Assembly (NCBI GenBank): GCA_021234155.1
Contig: JAJEKV010000104.1
Location: 3,149,985 to 3,213,984, forward strand
Origin: Isoetes taiwanensis
Lineage: Eukaryota > Streptophyta > Lycopodiopsida > Isoetales > Isoetaceae
Direction: 5' to 3'
DNA: 64,000 bases
Positions 44,395 through 54,660 of this stretch are shown here, one piece after another. Position 1 is the first letter of the stretch; every line of letters starts with the position of its first letter. The position numbers and the translations under genes are program-made. Below the pieces are notes generated by a model. The model saw only the letters and a program-made list of their open reading frames with translations, was not told the origin of the DNA and did not search any database.

Positions 44395-44661
44395 CTACTC
44401 CGGGTTTGGAGCAGAGGTGATGCGCAGGATGTGGTAGTAGTTCTGCTCCGGATCCCAGCGCAGGTGAATCACCACCTCCATCCCGTTGGTGTGGGGATCG
44501 GGATGCTCAGCCATCCCTGCACAACACCCATCCATGGGAATGCCACGGTTGTGGCACCTCCACAGGTCCAAGCAGTCCATCTTGCATGTTATCCACTCAA
44601 GGCAGTTCGAAGGCATGGTGCACTTGTCGTGAAGTCCTGCAGCAGACATACTGAGCGCCAT
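44395..44661 (-). CDS. Antisense Cys-rich ORF in the Athila-like element
   Basis: On the strand opposite gag-pol, an ATG at 44661 opens 88 codons ending at 44395. The N-terminal half is dense in Cys and His (DKCTMPSNC, ITCKMDCLDLWRC, GCCAGMAEHPDPH), a spacing compatible with a zinc-binding fold. The second half is hydrophilic (VVIHLRWDPEQNYY). A TATA box sits 31-38 bases upstream of the ATG. Tat-type elements are known to carry extra ORFs between integrase and the 3' LTR, some antisense. I do not recognise a named family. It might regulate the element or be captured host sequence; the sense strand here is also open, so coding is not proven. Confidence 0.45.
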   Translation of the reverse strand: MALSMSAAGLHDKCTMPSNCLEWITCKMDCLDLWRCHNRGIPMDGCCAGMAEHPDPHTNGMEVVIHLRWDPEQNYYHILRITSAPNPE

Positions 44662-44691
44662 CGGGTGTCTCAGCTTCACCCACTGTTTCTC

Positions 44692-44699
44692 TTATATAG
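44692..44699 (-). promoter_or_regulatory. TATA box for the antisense ORF
   Basis: On the minus strand GGCTATATAAGAGAAACAG is a textbook plant TATA context, 31-38 bases upstream of the antisense ATG. It lies inside the element, where the sense promoter in the LTR would not need it. Confidence 0.45.
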
Positions 44700-45193
44700 C
44701 CAACCAAGGACCTCCCTGTCGACGTGGACCAATCAGAAAATTTGCCAACGTGTTAGCAATGCACGACTCTTTCTAATTCCAGCATCTTTTCCCCCGCCGC
44801 ATATCTAGCCATGGTACCTTCTGACACATTCGTTTTCATGATATCCCACTTCGAGTTGCCAGCATTAAATGACATTCCTTCTTTTCACGCCCGTCGAACA
44901 TTAATGTGTGTCCTTTCGCCAGCTGTCACATCCGATCATTCCCTTACGTCTCATCGCCACCGTTCACTGCTTCTCCCTTTACCGTTTGGGGACTTAGCCA
45001 AAATTTTGCCTCTCAATCGCCTCCTTTGCATCTGTTGCCACCTGGCATCATCAACGGTTGCCGGTTCATCATGCCCCTTCGCCAACACTTGTGCGCCCTA
45101 GAGCCTTTTCGCCTATCTGCGTTTTCGTCTTCTGCTCTCCGCTCTCCGCCTTCGCATCACAGTTCTTCCTGTTTCTTTCCGACGCTCTTCGCC

Positions 45194-48019
45194 ATGGCTG
45201 CACCCAAATTTCCTACACTTCAAGCTTCTCCTCCAAGGGATCCGGCTCTTTTTGAGTCTGTGTCTTTCTTGACGCCCACCTTTCGTGAGGCCCTCGTTGG
45301 CCCGAGTCGTGAAGTCGCGGAACGCCAAAAGCTTTACGAATTCTCACAGATGGACCTCCCTGCACCAAATCCAGAGCAATTGAAGCAGTTCATCACTCAC
45401 ATCGTCAACAGCCCGGAAGGATATGCTACTGTGGTCGATGGCACCACCATCTTGCTTACTCAGCCCCTGATTTCTGAGGTATTCCGTATTCCTTTGCAAA
45501 CACCTTCTTTATCTTGGGCTGCCTTACAGGACATAGATGTCACTCAGTTCGGCGCTCCTTCTTATCAAGCAAACATGCATCGCCTCGCCAATATTGCAAA
45601 GTCCCACGCCACTTTTGTAAAGTTTTTGTGGCGCAAATTGCTAGGGTATTCTATCAAGAACACCCATATCAATAAGCCTTTCTATAATATGGTGATCACA
45701 GCCATCCGCTCCAATCACCATATTGATTGGCCACAGCTGTTGTTCTACCGCCTCCTTCATGAAGTAGACCGCATTCGGGCTGCCCCCTCCTCTGTCTTTG
45801 AAGCCTCAGTGGGTGGCCATCTTCAAGCCCTCATCCGTCATTATCTTCCTGTTCCTGTGTCTCCTTCCATTTCTCATACCTCCACTCAGCAATCTCTGCC
45901 TTCCCATCCTCAAAATCAACAGGCTGCACCTTCACGCCATACTTCTCCTGGTCCTGTTCCACCAAACACCACGCATGTTACTGTCTCTTCTTCCTCCACA
46001 GAAGCCACGCCCTCCACTTCTCGACATGTGTCTCAGACGTCACAAAATCGGCCACAACAGGGCCCTCCACCTCCACATCCTCGCCAGCTTCTATATCAAT
46101 ACCAGCAGGACGTTCAAGCTGCTGCTCTCAAGTTGCAAGAATCCCAGGAAGCTCTCATGAATGGGGTTCAAGCGTCCCTGGAGGCCTCGGATGCGGTTCA
46201 CCGAGACCTTCAAGCTGCTACCACGCATGTTCTCACTCTGGAGGCCAAGCTTCAAGAAAAGCACGAGGCTCTTTTACAGGCCCGTGAGGATCTAAAGAAT
46301 GCCCAGGATCAGACCAGCCTGCTTGCTGATTAGCAGGCTCAATTACAAACTACCATTCAGGAATTGTTGGAGCAGGTCAAGGCAAGGGAGACTCTCTTGG
46401 TTGACATGGATAAAGACATTGCTAAGCTTACCACGCTGTACACAGAGCTTTCTCAGAATTACACCACTCAAGCCCGTGCCCTTACAGCGCGTGACGCTCA
46501 AATAGCCTCTTTGGAAGCTCAGCTTTCCACGCTGACCAGTCACCTCACGCCTCTCCAGGATCAACTCACGGAGGCCCAGAAGCAAAAGATACTTGATGAT
46601 GCAGAGATTGCAAAGCGTCGACTCCATACTCCTGGGCAATCCTCTTCACATGCCACGCTTCCTCAGAAACGGGTCCGTGATCAGTCACGTCTTCTGTTAG
46701 AAAAGGAAAACCGGATCCGCGATCTTGAAAATCAGCTCCAGCAAGCTGTCCAATCTGCCGAAGAGGCCCAAACCAAACAAGAGGGCTACATTAATATCGC
46801 TCTCCACCAGTCTGTGGATTTCGCTATTCCTTCCAGTTACCTCGATTATGTAGTTGCCCGACGCCACCTCTTTCTTTTCAAGTGGTATGCGGCAAATGGT
46901 CAGGTTGATGCCCACATGCGCACTGAGGATTTTCTCCGGATTTGGCCAGACCTCTCAGTTGAAGACAAAGGCTTACTCTGTGCCCTCTTAGTCTTCGACC
47001 TCATTCACTGTGAAGACCCTGATTTAATCACCTTCAGGATTGTTCAGCCGATGGCGTACATCTTTCATGACTTCTATCTGGCTGACACACAGGACAAATT
47101 TCGCGATGGGCCACATCAGAACTTTCAGGGTGATTCACAGGCTCACTGGTTGCTCTTGGCTAACAACCCCTACCTGTCAGATCATGATCGGACTCACGCT
47201 CTTCATCAGGAGTACATGCCCGAGCTTGCTCATCATTTACCTCTGTGGCAAGCCGAAATGCTGGAACAGGTGCGAAAGAATCTTGGGCATCCTGAGGATC
47301 TCCCGTTTGCCCAAGTTTATATGCAGCATTTGGCAGGCAACAATCAATTGCGTGCCCTTCTGGATAGCAAGACAATACCCACGGGATGGGATAGTCCTCC
47401 TGTCTATACTCAGCTCTCTACTTATGAGTGGGATCAGTGGTGCAAAGCTCTTGATCCCGACCTTGTACGTGAATTCAGGGAGCAGGCTCAGCAGCCCACG
47501 AGCATGGCTCCCTCTCCATATGCTTCACTGGGTGTCCCTCCACGCCCCCGGTTTCTCACCTCCGACTGGCGTCTTCCCTTTTGGACGAAGGTCATGGATG
47601 GCCACACTGGGTGGACTCCTCCCCAGATCATGAAGGTCTAGATCATGACCTTGGAACACACTGCAAATTGGATCTATATTGCTAATGAGCGTGGTTGGCA
47701 ACGGCCCGCTGATGCTCTTCATGGCCTTGATACCTTCTTGCAGAATGCCGCCACCTCACCAGAACCTTCAGTTCACCGTCAAGCTGGTTTCTGTGCTGCT
47801 CTCAAATGCATCCTGGTAAGCTCCTTAAATTGGCAGCGTCCCATCTTTTATTGCAACCCGAATGCTAGCGTCAGTGCCTTCGGTCTTCAGACCTGTCTTC
47901 TCATGGAGTGTCAGTTCGTTCCTTCGGAAGCCCATGCTGACATGGTGCGCTCTCAATTCCTCATTGATGCAGATCCTGCCCTTGGGCTCACCACTCCTGA
48001 TGCTCTTCAAACACGCTAG
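45194..48019 (+). pseudogene. Extra sense ORF between integrase and 3' LTR, with in-frame TAGs
   Basis: An ATG in perfect context (GCCATGGCT) at 45194 opens one reading frame of about 942 codons, interrupted only by TAG codons at 46331 and 47639 and closed by TAG at 48017. The N-terminal 210 residues are globular (VNSPEGYATVVDGTTILL, FVKFLWRKLLGYS). A Ser/Pro/Gln-rich linker and a long Glu/Gln/Leu coiled coil (about residues 290-530) follow. A globular part (SYLDYVVARRHLFLFKWY) and a Trp-rich end come last. I recognise no enzyme. By position it matches the additional or env-like ORF of Athila/Tat elements, and its layout recalls the plant transposon-protein domains of that lineage. The TAGs could be CAG decay or programmed readthrough; the first is followed by CAG. 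Confidence 0.6.
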
Positions 48020-48138
48020 GACCTCATTGGCACTTACCATAATGGCGCCCGTCCTCATTCCCGTGAGGATCACTTTCAAACTGTTGGATTCCCGCCATCG
48101 GAAACACTTCCTCCATTTCTTCACTCTGAGTGTCGTTT

Positions 48139-48149
48139 GGTGGGGGGAG
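48139..48149 (+). other. Polypurine tract
   Basis: GGTGGGGGGAG lies directly before the 3' LTR start (TGTTAG). It would prime plus-strand DNA synthesis. Confidence 0.8.
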
Positions 48150-48746
48150 TGTTAGTCCTGTGCCTCCTGGTACAGGACTATTCATGCATACAACGGACCA
48201 AGTCAAGGCCAAGGATCTACAGTCAGGCACGGGTCAGTCGTCAAAGGCCCAGCAAAAGACCAAGCAGCAGACCACGCAGTCAAATCCCGCGTCTGCTACC
48301 AAGAGGTGGCGCTCAGACAAGTGACGGCCCGTCACCGCCCGCGTCAGCATCAGCGTGATTTCAGGCACTTCAAGAGGCACTGCTAGCATTCCTGCAAATC
48401 AGGCCTCCTTCCAGGAGTCGGCATCGAGATCAGTCAGAGTGTCTATATTGGGCCAAAGGCCATTGTACTATATATATGAGTAGAGCTAGCACATGAGTTT
48501 TTATATGAGTTTTGAGTCTTGTCTCACTTCAGTTTTCTCTCGATTTCGAGAGCTCATGTATCTTCATTGACATCAAGGAAGTTGTTCTCATTATTGTGAT
48601 CTCATTGTTCTCTTTTCGTTCTGTTCCCTTTTTCTTGTTCTTTTCTTGCAAATCCCGCGTGACATAGCTCCCGGATTCTCCTGTTAGATCCAAGGGTCCT
48701 CACAGAGGGCTGTCTTGCAGGAGTTCCCGAACCCAGACCCCAAACA
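48150..48746 (+). repeat. 3' LTR
   Basis: The 597-bp repeat runs from TGTTAG to AAACA. By eye it differs from the 5' LTR at about eight sites, mostly C-to-T or G-to-A in this copy. A TATA box lies near 48468-48480. Confidence 0.95.
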
Positions 48747-49248
48747 CTCTGACTGAAGCCGAGACACCGTGACCATCGTCTCATGCATTGCCCGCTCCTG
48801 CCTGGCCTGTTGCGAGCTCCTGCCTGGCCTGTTGCCGTTCGAAGTGTGCCAGGCCAAGGCCATTTTCTACGTGTTGTGTGCGAGTCTCCAGACCTGTGAT
48901 GCGGTTCTTCTCGACCACCAGTTGCTTTCTGAGCACATGGGGTGCCGAGGAGTCCATCTCCACTGCCATGCCAGCCAGGCGGGCACTGTTAGCCTCAATA
49001 CGGGCACTGTTAGCCTCCACGCCTGCTTTGACGTGGCTCCAATTCTCTGCCGAGGCAGGAGTTCCTGCGTGGTCTGAGCAATCAATCCCTTCCGACCGGG
49101 CTGGCCGCGCCGAGGGGGCCTTAGCCTTAGCCCGAGCCTCCTTCTTCATGGAGGATGACTCTCCCCTATCCATGATGGCTGATCGGGACCATTTGCATGG
49201 CGGCCCCTCGCCTTGGGTTTCCCAGGCTGGTCCATCTTTTGTGGCCAT
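48747..49248 (-). pseudogene. GC-rich Gag-like gene, 5' part with coiled coil
   Basis: Minus-strand ATG at 49248 (GTCATGGCC context) opens a hydrophilic, Lys/Ala-rich start (MKKEARAKAKAPSARPARS) and an alpha-helical repeat (EANSARIEANSARLAGM). A coiled coil follows (VVEKNRITGLETRTQH, HFERQQARQE). A 22-bp tandem duplication (CAGGCCAGGCAGGAGC twice, about 48795-48840) shifts the frame into an early stop. Without it the helix would continue in the other frame across the Athila insertion site. The C/T-rich leader upstream looks like a real transcribed 5' UTR. Confidence 0.45.
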
Positions 49249-49612
49249 GACTTCCAAAGGTTGAGGGGTCTCTGGCTGCGAAAAGGGTGCTTAGAATCCA
49301 ATTTGGGGACTCAAAATCGCGGTCAGAGCACCTTTTGGGAGTTTGGGGGTTTTGGGGCTAGAGAGAGATTGTAAACCCTAGAGAGAGAAAGCCAGAAAGG
49401 GGCAAAGCAAGGGGGCTCTATGCAAGGGTAGTGAGGGCGCTAGAGAGAGAGTGAGGGCACTAGAGAGAGAGAGTGAGGAGGGGGAGGGGCAATAGGACAA
49501 TTGGACAAGGAATTGTGACGAAATCTGCCAGCGTTGGCTCCATTGGATTCCTGACGAGATGCCCTGATTAAATTTTTTTGGCCAACTCACATGGGATGCA
49601 CCAATCGTAATG
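49249..49612 (-). promoter_or_regulatory. C/T-rich leader of the GC-rich Gag-like gene
   Basis: On the minus strand the ATG at 49248 is preceded by about 130 bases rich in CCAAA and CCC. Before that come CTCTCTCT runs (49377-49478; GAGAGAGA on plus) with duplicated CTAGCGCCCTCACTCTCT units. Such CT-rich leaders are common in plant 5' UTRs and promoters. I see no clear TATA box. Confidence 0.4.
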
Positions 49613-49757
49613 TTCGGGCAGAGGCTATTTCGCCTGATTACAGACCCAGATTATCTCTGATAATGGCCTCCTCTCTTGGCCTCTATAAAATTGCAATGAT
49701 TCTGAAGAAATCGTTGCTTGCTTCTGCTCCAGTAAACTAAATAGCCTCTGCCCCGAA
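49613..49757. mobile_element. 145-bp MITE
   Basis: TTCGGGCAGAGGCTATTT at 49613-49630 is matched on the minus strand by TTCGGGGCAGAGGCTATTT at 49757-49739. The interior contains a TATA-like CCTCTATAAAATT. There is no ORF. A target duplication is not clear. Confidence 0.7.
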
Positions 49758-49983
49758 GCAGCCAGGCCCTTACCAGGAGGGCTTAATCCTCTTCTGTAAA
49801 AAGATCTAGGGCTACATGCGTAGTCAAGAAGTTGGCCGCGCATATAACATGTCTGCAGGGGCATAAACATCACAGAGGTTCTGTTGGCAGTTTGTTGAAT
49901 CTCATGGGCTGTCGTCGCTTTGGACTCGTAAGTGTTTCTGATAGAGCCCGGGTGGAGGAAGGGGGGTCAGCATCTCCTGGTCT

Positions 49984-50574
49984 ATTAACATCCAACATAT
50001 AAAAATCAAATCCCCCAACACATAACAACCAACACATAACAACCATTGACATTAACAACCAACACATAACTACCATTGACATTAATTAACACAACCATTG
50101 GGTCCAACACATTTAAATTAAAATCCCCCTTAAACCCCCTTTGGTTTGGGTGCATATTCACATGGGGGGTGACATAGGGTAGTGAGAGCCCTCATAATTG
50201 TATTTTGCACGTACGAAATCAACACCATATAGTATTCCGCTTGAAATCTTGTAGTATTTTGCGAATCTTGTTATACAGTATAGCAAATTTTGTACTTGCA
50301 TACCCCACAAACGAGGAACTTTACGTACGGTGTAGATTACGGAATAAGGGGGGAATATGCCTATCCAACAGCTCTCGTTGCCCGGAGTCACCCCCGTGTG
50401 AATATGCACCCAAACCAAAGGGGGTTTAAGGGGGATTTTAATTTAAATGTGTTGGACCCAATGGTTGTGTTAATTAATGTCAATGGTAGTTATGTGTTGG
50501 TTGTTAATGTCAATGGTTGTTATGTGTTGTTTGTTATGTGTTGGGGGATTTAATTTTTATATGTTGGATGTTAA
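49984..50574. mobile_element. Foldback element with 190-bp arms
   Basis: Arms 49984-50173 and 50387-50574 are inverted repeats running from ATTAACATCCAACATATAAA to GCATATTCACA-GGGGGTGAC. A unique loop of 213 bp separates them. Each arm contains tandem AACACATAAC-ACCATTGACATT units. There is no ORF, so it is a non-autonomous foldback or MITE. No target duplication is evident. Confidence 0.9.
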
Positions 50575-51559
50575 TGGTTTGTGTTGCAAAAAAAATTTTT
50601 TGGCCCCTTCAGGGCCTTAGGGACGTCACTCCCCCCTCCCCCCCTGGGTGTGACAAAAATTTTAGAATTCAAATCAGAAAAAAAAACTAGAATTCATTTG
50701 AGGCTTTCATCACCTGTAGCTTTTGAATTTCATCACAATAAAACAAATAGAACATGAGTAAAAGTTACCATAAAGATAGAGCAGATGGATCCCATTATTC
50801 TGAAAGTCATAAAGTTGGCAACACCCATACACAAACATTTTCGAACTGGAATTTAACAGCAGCCTTTGGCCTCTATGGATTCTTGTGGTGAGAAACCAAT
50901 GTGGGAAACTTTTCTGTTTGTTAGCACAAGGATCTAGAAGCCTTGGAATTTGCTTAATAACTGCCTCAAAATCTAAAAATGCATGGTAATTTTTTGCAAG
51001 CTTCATTCGGAATGAGCCATAAAACAATATTCAATAGCGCAATCCTGTATTAATCAGCTGGTAGGATGTGAAAGCCTACCAAACCCGGCCGAAAAATTTC
51101 TGTTTTAGCATAGATAACTTAACCAAACATATCCATATCATACACTATCAAAAAGATCTCGGAGAGAGCTTTCCAGCGCAATAAAAATCATCTGAAACAG
51201 AGCTCTGGATCAAAAGTTATCATAAGAAATGTGTTGCCGGCGGGGAAACTGCACTACATGCGCCCTTCAAGCCCTTCATGTGCCTATTATGCACCACACA
51301 CACAAAAAGAGGGCTTTTGTTGTGAGCCATTGGTTGTTGACCATTATGCACCACACGCACAAAAAAAAGGGCTTTTGTTGTGAGCCATTGGTTGTTGACC
51401 ATTGAAAAAAAAAGGCTAAAATCAATGGCTCAGAAATGGTGCACTCTAGATGTACGCATTAGTACATCCATTTGAATACATCACGAAATCATAGGAAAAC
51501 CTTAGTGAAAAGCGTACAAAAACACAAAGAAAACCCCCTGTTATTATGCTACATATGGG
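50575..51559. repeat. Non-genic DNA with 57-bp tandem repeat
   Basis: No gene is seen. TATGCACCACAC-CACAAAAA through GGTTGTTGACCAT occurs twice (51288-51344, 51345-51402). A GGCCCCTTCAGGGCC hairpin lies near 50602. Confidence 0.7.
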
Positions 51560-54125
51560 TGGTTTTTACAGCTAAAGATAAGTGGGGTCGATGGACCGCC
51601 ATTATATAAGCATGCTGATATTGAATGGGGTATTGCCAACATTTCTGTCTCCAATGTACCTAGAGATAGGGCATTTATGTGGGCTTTTTTGAGGAACAAG
51701 TTGAAGATTTGGAGGGGGAGGAGGGGACGGGATATTCTAGAAAACTTTATCATGGTAAAGGATGCAACTGACAGGTTTCCATGCAATGGCATTATCTCAG
51801 GCTTTAAGAAGGAATATTGGGATAAGCTTCCTTTTTAACATGGTTTCCTTGAGATTCAAGGAGATGGTGGCTTCACCTGATGAAATGGTGCTCAGGGGGC
51901 AATGAGAGTTGCAATTAGAAATGATAGTTGTATACAGACTTCCTGTCTTATATCAAGGAATTGTGTCCTTCAAACTGTGTCTGATCATCATCCCCAGATT
52001 TTAGACACACTCATTCTCTGACTCATAATAGAAGAAAGACAATCTTCAGACTCAACACTTAGTTTTTTTCTCAGGCGGACTTTCTTGAATGGTCTAAATA
52101 GACTTGGACAACCACTGCACCCAAGATGAGCCCAATGAGTACACTATGCCCTCTCTTGCTAATGTGAAATCCTTTGCAAAGCATTGGAGTTGTGAGTTGG
52201 TTCAATGAGAGAGGGCCGTGTTGAAACAAAAGTATAATAAGTTGGAGCACCACAGGACCCGACGTGCCGGTCATGCTCAAGAGATAGAACTTGTGAAATA
52301 GACTCAGAATCTTAAAGAAGCAGAGGTGAGAGCAGATAAGGTTAAAGCAAGTCTTGCTTAGCTTAGAGATGGAAATAGGTGCTTAAAAGGCTTTTTCAAA
52401 TCAGCTCACTTAAATCGTCAGAATTTGACTTTATCCTCTCTTTAGCTGGACAATGGTAATCCTATCTCTTCTTTTGAGTAGTTGAACCATTTCTTATCAT
52501 CACATTTTAGTTCTTTCTTCGAGAAAAAATCTTTTCCCTTTGAGGTTGAGATACTATCCATTGTGCTTTCCAAGATTTGGCCCATACTCTCTTCCTATTA
52601 GTGGCAGTGATTAGAAGCCCCACTCACAATTCATGATCTTGAGCAGGCTACATTCCTCATGACTAGTGATAAGTGTCCAGGTAGGGACGATATTCCGATC
52701 AAGTTCTTTAGAGTCTCGTGGGAATGGTCATCTGACTTGATTTGACAAGCATATGAAGATCTTGAATACTAGCATCAACACGCTCATCCCAAAGGTCAAA
52801 GAGCCCATGATGATTTCTCATTGGAGGTCTATTATTTACTGCCAGTGGTTTACAAGATCATAGCCAAGGGATATGTGGAGAGGCTGAAGTTCATACTGGG
52901 GGATTCCATAACCAAGAGCAATATGGGATCAGGTTATCTTACCTTTGCAGAAACACTTGCTTTGATAGATAGTGCAACATTGTCAATGGTTGGACGCATC
53001 CAGATAGCCAACTCAATTTTTAATAACACCCACTTATGTATCGCCTGCACTCTGTTGGTTCCAGCCTCTAAATTTAATGAGATTGTGATCATGATTCATA
53101 ACTTTGTATGGGGAGGCAATGAAGCAAGCACGATCATTAAGGTTGCGTAGAAAAAGCTTACACGCTCAAAGAAAGATGGTAGTCTGGGCATGATGAGTCT
53201 ATCTCTGCATGGCAGTGTTTTAATCTCTAAGTTTGTCTGGTGGAGCTTGTTTGGACAGATACAATCTTGCAGGATGCGATTGCTCATTCAGGCTCTTCAG
53301 CATTTTTGTGTATTTGAAAAATTGGCACTCTCTCCATGGCTTCCCTAAGCATTGTTTTTTCTCCACTAGACTGCCTCTTCATGCATCTCCTTTTCTATGG
53401 GGTGTTATGAACATGTGGAAAGTTGTACGTCCCTTGGCCTCTTTACATCTTCCAAATTACTCTCTCGTTGCATTACCTTTTCTTTGGATACCTCTGCTTC
53501 ATCTCTCTGGCTCTGTTCTACTTGTTTCTTCTATGCACCCCAAGACGCAGCATCGATTTCTCTCAGCAGGAATACTTCATCTCGAAGCCTGGTACATTTG
53601 GGACGTTGTCATTGACAACATCCCCCTGGCTGCCCAATGATGCTACTGAGCATGTCTAGTAGTTTATAGTTGATACTTCCTGCAACACACATTTTGTTCA
53701 AAACTGCTATAAGCATCTCATTATACAACCTCCTCTGCCTCCATTGCCTCACTGGCAAATAGTAATTCCAGAGGCTATTCATCGCATAGTTTGGTCCAGG
53801 GTGTGGGACAAGAATATTCATCCTAAGCAGTCTGTTCTTCTTTGGCAGTTGGTGCATAGGGCCCTGAGAACCAATATTAAAGTTCATTCTTTGAAGCCTA
53901 ATGTCAGCCCTCTCTGTCAAGTCTGCAAGGCTGACTCAGATCAGTTGGGCATTGCTTTCTTTCATGTGATCATCTTGTGTTCGGTCAATGATGAATACTC
54001 ATCAGTTATCAATGAGAGGTTGGTGATGTCATGCCATGTTCATGTCTGCCATGACATGCTTCATCGGTCACTGATAAATTTGCCATGCAGAGCAATGTTT
54101 CTAGTGGGCGTCGTTGATCATTGAG
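51560..54125 (+). pseudogene. LINE (L1-type) ORF2 remnant
   Basis: Fragments in the order of a plant L1 ORF2 are visible. A pre-RT segment near 51700-51835 reads FKKEYWDKL. The RT entry reads DKCPGRDDIPIKFFRVSW (about 52668) and then YKIIAKGYVERLKF (about 52850). The RT end is GRIQIANSIFNNT with NFVWGGNE (about 53000-53130). The zinc-binding module is SVLLWQLVHRALRT with SPLCQVCKAD (about 53830-53940). Stops and frameshifts are many, and the active-site block between 52920 and 52930 is deleted. ORF2 would make the target-primed reverse transcriptase. Confidence 0.75.
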
Positions 54126-54305
54126 GTTCAATCGATATTGGTTGTCATATGTACGTCAGTGATCGACAATCTTACCTTGTAGTGGATTATGCAAAGACTA
54201 GGTTTTGGCAATCCTTTTCTGAGCTGATCTCAAAGCTTTAGTCATCTGCTCATGGTATTGTATATTTTATAAAGGTGACCATGACATTTTTAAAGGACTT
54301 AACTT

Positions 54306-54660
54306 GGCCTTTGGTCTAGTGGTAATACACTAGTTCTAGAACATGTATAGCTCGAGTTCAAGATCATCTAGAGTCGCACTATGTATTAGACACGTCCAAT
54401 GGCTCGATGTAGGGTCCAAGTGGATGTTAAAATAATATTTATCTATCTATCTATATTGAGAGGAAAACATAGACACGGCAAAGCAAGTTCTGGATCTCTT
54501 TTCTTAAAGCAAGTTCTGGATCTCTTTTCCTTAAAACTACTTATATACTCATCCAATGGCCTGTTATAGGGTCTCTGTGGATGTTAAAATAATGTCTGTC
54601 TGCCTGCCTGCCTGCCGAAGAGGAAAATTTAGACACAATAAAGCAAGTTCTAGATCTCCT
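54306..54660 (+). mobile_element. tRNA-derived SINE plus 3' fragment copies
   Basis: GGCCTTTGGTCTAGTGGTAA (54306) fits a pol III A box. AGCTCGAGTTCAAGA (54349) fits a B box at tRNA-like spacing. The body ends in GGATGTTAAAATAATATTTA and a (TATC)n tail near 54455. A 3' fragment of the same family recurs at 54549-54616, with its tail as (TGCC)n. A 26-bp flank AAAGCAAGTTCTGGATCTCT is present three times (54480, 54506, 54640), so the fragment copy arose with its flank. This is not a real tRNA gene: the cloverleaf cannot be completed. Confidence 0.7.

Larger units (their letters stand above)
37373..48746 (+). mobile_element. Athila-like Ty3/gypsy LTR retrotransposon
   Basis: The full-length element has two LTRs (TGTTAG...AAACA), a primer site like tRNA-Asp, a gag-protease frame, reverse transcriptase, RNase H and integrase in Ty3/gypsy order. 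A long extra region (44.3-48.1 kb) and a polypurine tract follow. Flanks CTCTA (left) and CTCTG (right) look like a 5-bp target duplication with one change. The tRNA-Asp-type primer site, the F-x-DDFS reverse-transcriptase motif and the extra region point to the Athila/Tat side of Ty3/gypsy. LTRs of about 597 bp are short for Athila. It inserted into a GC-rich Gag-like gene. Pol is frameshifted, so this copy is not autonomous. Confidence 0.9.

Noticed and set aside
54306-54380. A genuine tRNA gene
   Set aside because: A- and B-box-like motifs are present, but no acceptor stem or anticodon arm can be folded, and the SINE body and tail follow.
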